Assembly: GCA_018399285.1 (NCBI GenBank)
Contig: JAGYOW010000008.1
Span: 1 to 64,000 of the forward strand
Length of the DNA: 64,000 nt
Source: Desulfotignum sp.
GTDB lineage: Bacteria; Desulfobacterota; Desulfobacteria; Desulfobacterales; Desulfobacteraceae
Direction of reading: 5' to 3'
Shown here: one piece after another, positions 62,141 to 64,000 of the stretch
How positions within the stretch are numbered: the stretch's first letter is position 1
Layout: each line of letters starts with the position of its first letter
Position numbers and translations under genes: made by a program
The notes under the pieces: generated by a model
Told to the model about the DNA's origin: nothing
The model's database searches: none
What the model saw: only the letters and a program-made list of their open reading frames with translations

Positions 62141-63028
62141 ATGACGATCATCCCTGAAACACAATTTAAAGACCTGCCATTGAAGCGTCAGGGCAAGGTC
62201 AGGGATATTTTTGATTTCGGAGATACGCTGCTGCTGGTTACCACGGACCGGTTGTCCGCCTTTGACGTGGTCCTGCCGGACCCCATTCCGGACAAGGGCA
62301 AGGTACTGAACCAGATCAGTGTGTTCTGGTTTGAAAAAATGGCGGATATTGTGGGAAACCATCTGGTGACCACGGATGTAAACGCCTATCCCGCTCCCTG
62401 TCTTCCCTACAAAGACGCCTTAGACAAACGCAGCATGCTGGTAAAAAAAGCAGACCCTTTGCCGGTGGAATGTATTGTCAGAGGCTATATCACCGGATCC
62501 GGATGGCATGGATATCAGACCACCGGACATGTATGCGGCATTCAACTGCCCCAAGGGCTCAAAGAATCGGACAAACTGTCAACCCCATTGTATACCCCGT
62601 CCACCAAGGCGGAAGTCGGGGATCATGATATCAACATCTCCTTTGAACAGACCGTGGATATTCTGGGTAAGGAAACCGCTGAAAAAATCAGGGATCTGAG
62701 CCTGGAAATTTACAACAAAGGGGCATCCATGGCCCTGGAAAAAGGCATTATCATTGCAGACACCAAATTTGAATTCGGTGTGCTGGACGGTGAAATCATT
62801 CTCATTGACGAGGTGCTCACACCGGATTCCTCCCGGTTCTGGCCCCTGGACGACTATGCCCCGGGACGCAGCCAGAAAAGTTTTGACAAACAGACCGTCC
62901 GGGACTGGCTGGTCAATTCCGGATGGGACAAAACACCGCCGGGCCCCAAACTGCCCAAAGAAGTCATTGAAAATACGGCACAAACCTACAAAGACATCTA
63001 CGCGAGATTAACCGGTGACCGGCTCTAA
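62141..63028 (+). CDS. purC: Phosphoribosylaminoimidazole-succinocarboxamide synthase
   Basis: 295 residues from ATG 62141 (AAGGAGATT site); a TTG at 62135 is unlikely. SAICAR synthase hallmarks: RQGKVRDIFDFGDTLLLVTTDRLSAFDVVLP, ECIVRGYITGSGW, IADTKFEFGVLDGEIILIDEVLTPDSSRFWP and QSFDKQTVRDWL. This is the longer, yeast-like 295-residue form rather than the 237-residue E. coli form. Step 8 or so of purine synthesis; stands alone here. Confidence 0.97.
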   Translation: MTIIPETQFKDLPLKRQGKVRDIFDFGDTLLLVTTDRLSAFDVVLPDPIPDKGKVLNQISVFWFEKMADIVGNHLVTTDVNAYPAPCLPYKDALDKRSMLVKKADPLPVECIVRGYITGSGWHGYQTTGHVCGIQLPQGLKESDKLSTPLYTPSTKAEVGDHDINISFEQTVDILGKETAEKIRDLSLEIYNKGASMALEKGIIIADTKFEFGVLDGEIILIDEVLTPDSSRFWPLDDYAPGRSQKSFDKQTVRDWLVNSGWDKTPPGPKLPKEVIENTAQTYKDIYARLTGDRL

Positions 63029-63056
63029 TTTGTTTGCGTTCAATTGATTTAAAATA

Positions 63057-63099
63057 ACATCGGGGAAACAATCTTTTACCGGATCGTTTCCCCGACGTG
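63057..63099. terminator. Bidirectional terminator between purC and the EF-G-like gene
   Basis: CGGGGAAAC (63061-63069) pairs with GTTTCCCCG (63086-63094), extended by flanking ACAT/ACGT with one mismatch, around a 16-base loop. There is no long T-run directly after it on either strand, so the call is tentative. Confidence 0.55.
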
Positions 63100-63149
63100 T
63101 TCAAGCCCCGGATTTTTTGGGGGCAGATTCACTAAAACAGGATAAAAAA

Positions 63150-64000
63150 TCAGCTGTTTTCTTTTTCTGCGTTGACCTGGTCAATGATTTTCTGGGCCAG
63201 ATCAGACGGTACTTCGTCATACTGGGCGAATTCCATGGTGAACGTTCCCCGGCCACCGGTCATGGAACTCAAATCCGGGGCATATCTAAGCATTTCCGAC
63301 ATGGGGACCAGTGCATTGATGATCTGTTTGTCATCTTCGGAATCCATGCCCAGCACCCGGCCCCGGCGGGAGTTGAGATCTCCCATGATATCACCGGTGT
63401 TGGCATCCGGCACTTTGACCGATACCTTCATGATCGGCTCCAGCAGCACGGGTTTGGCATCTTTGGCCGCTGCTTTGAACGCGATGGAACCGGCTGTTTT
63501 AAAGGCCATTTCCGAAGAGTCCACCGAGTGATAAGATCCAAAATCCAGGGTGGTGCGGAAATCCACACAGGGGAAGCCTGCCAGAATCCCGTATTTGGAA
63601 CTTTCTCTGATACCGGCTTCGACTGCGGGGATGTAGTTTCTGGGAATCACACCGCCCACGATTTTGTCCACAAACTCGTAACCAGCCCCTCTGGGAAGCG
63701 GCTCCAGAACAATCCAGCAATCCCCGTACTGACCATGACCACCCGATTGTTTTTTGTGTTTTCCCTGGACCCGGATTTTTTTCTTGAACGTTTCCCGATA
63801 CGCCACCTTGGGCGTGTTGATATCCATGGCCACATTGAATTTGCGCAAAATTTTGTCCGCAGTCACTTCGATGTGTACCAGGCCTCTGCCGGACAGAATG
63901 GTCTGCCGGGTTTCTTCATCCCGCTTGAGTTCAAGACCCGAGTCTTCCTGAAGAATTTTTCGAATGGCCTCGTGGATCTTGTCTTCATCGTTTTTGGATT
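63150..64000 (-). CDS. Elongation factor G-like protein (FusA2 type), C-terminal part only
   Basis: The minus frame is open from 64000 to the stop at 63150, so about 283 C-terminal residues are seen and the start lies beyond the right edge. Domains IV and V of EF-G are recognisable: GRGLVHIEV, QSGGHGQYGDCWIVLEPL, VGGVIPRNYIPAVEAGI, SYHSVDSSEMAFKTAGSIAFK, and MTGGRGTFTMEFAQYDEVP. VQGKHKKQSGGHGQYGD and the EDSGLELKRDEETRQTILSGRG stretch fit the second EF-G-like group (FusA2) rather than the main translocase, which has RQSGGRGQYGH. GTPase part not visible. Confidence 0.88.
   Translation of the reverse strand, partial: SKNDEDKIHEAIRKILQEDSGLELKRDEETRQTILSGRGLVHIEVTADKILRKFNVAMDINTPKVAYRETFKKKIRVQGKHKKQSGGHGQYGDCWIVLEPLPRGAGYEFVDKIVGGVIPRNYIPAVEAGIRESSKYGILAGFPCVDFRTTLDFGSYHSVDSSEMAFKTAGSIAFKAAAKDAKPVLLEPIMKVSVKVPDANTGDIMGDLNSRRGRVLGMDSEDDKQIINALVPMSEMLRYAPDLSSMTGGRGTFTMEFAQYDEVPSDLAQKIIDQVNAEKENS

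Noticed and set aside
1-64000. CRISPR arrays, insertion sequences, prophage or att sites
   Set aside because: No repeated spacer pattern, transposase, integrase or long terminal repeats were seen on reading both strands.

Overview
The window reads as chromosome of a Gram-negative, strictly anaerobic sulfate reducer, most likely a Desulfobacteraceae-type (Desulfotignum/Desulfobacter-like) member of the Desulfobacterota. This is inference from gene content: dsrC, a siroheme decarboxylase (ahbA), a benzoyl-CoA-reductase-type activase, an hdr/flx flavin complex with selenocysteine codons, and a full outer-membrane and lipid A gene set. I saw no rRNA, tRNA, CRISPR array, transposase or prophage. 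Genes are dense and often overlap by ATGA.

Layout. 1-3431: double-kinase hybrid sensor (cut by the left edge) and an HD-GYP response regulator. 3483-7220: murA and comEC. 7269-11477 (-): giant two-ATPase acyl-CoA dehydratase activase. 11626-14472: mlaE-F-D-A lipid transport operon. 14462-16194 (-): carbon-nitrogen hydrolase, ahbA and dsrC. 16364-25846 (-): eight-gene redox operon, in transcription order hdrA N-terminal fragment (Sec), nuoE-like, nuoF-like, nuoG/hdrA fusion, flxD/mvhD (Sec), flxC-, flxB- and flxA-like. 26040-31490: miaA, LppC-like lipoprotein, pfk, kdsD and a small Cys-rich protein. 31585-42095: aminotransferase, ClC channel, truA, marR, argJ, rsuA-like, trpS and a large CCA-adding enzyme. 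42247-44776: pilC and a pilS-like kinase. 44828-56604: lysS-lolC-lolD-bamA-ompH-lpxD-lpxA-lpxI-lpxB-corC, an envelope-biogenesis block. 56607-60266: aroE-aroA-aroK-aroC. 60274-64000: small unknown, tolC, purC and an EF-G-like gene cut by the right edge.

Three things stand out. First, the redox operon carries two in-frame UGA codons, each at a family-conserved Cys/Sec position and each followed by a hairpin with the spacing of a bacterial SECIS. Its hdrA is split: a 128-residue Sec-bearing N-terminal piece is encoded at the head of the operon, while the rest is fused behind a NuoG-like ferredoxin module 2.5 kb away. The set predicts a flavin-based electron-bifurcating NADH/ferredoxin/thiol complex without HdrB or HdrC, lying directly upstream of dsrC. 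Second, aroC is interrupted by an in-frame TAA inside a 56-bp quasi-palindrome. Flipping the 38 bp between its 9-bp inverted repeats removes the stop and creates a Cys-Pro-Asp at the spacing seen in E. coli AroC. Third, several gene architectures are unusual: BamA with an extra N-terminal domain, the 1402-residue activase, the DHH-CBS-CCA enzyme, and lpxI used in an lpx cluster lacking fabZ.
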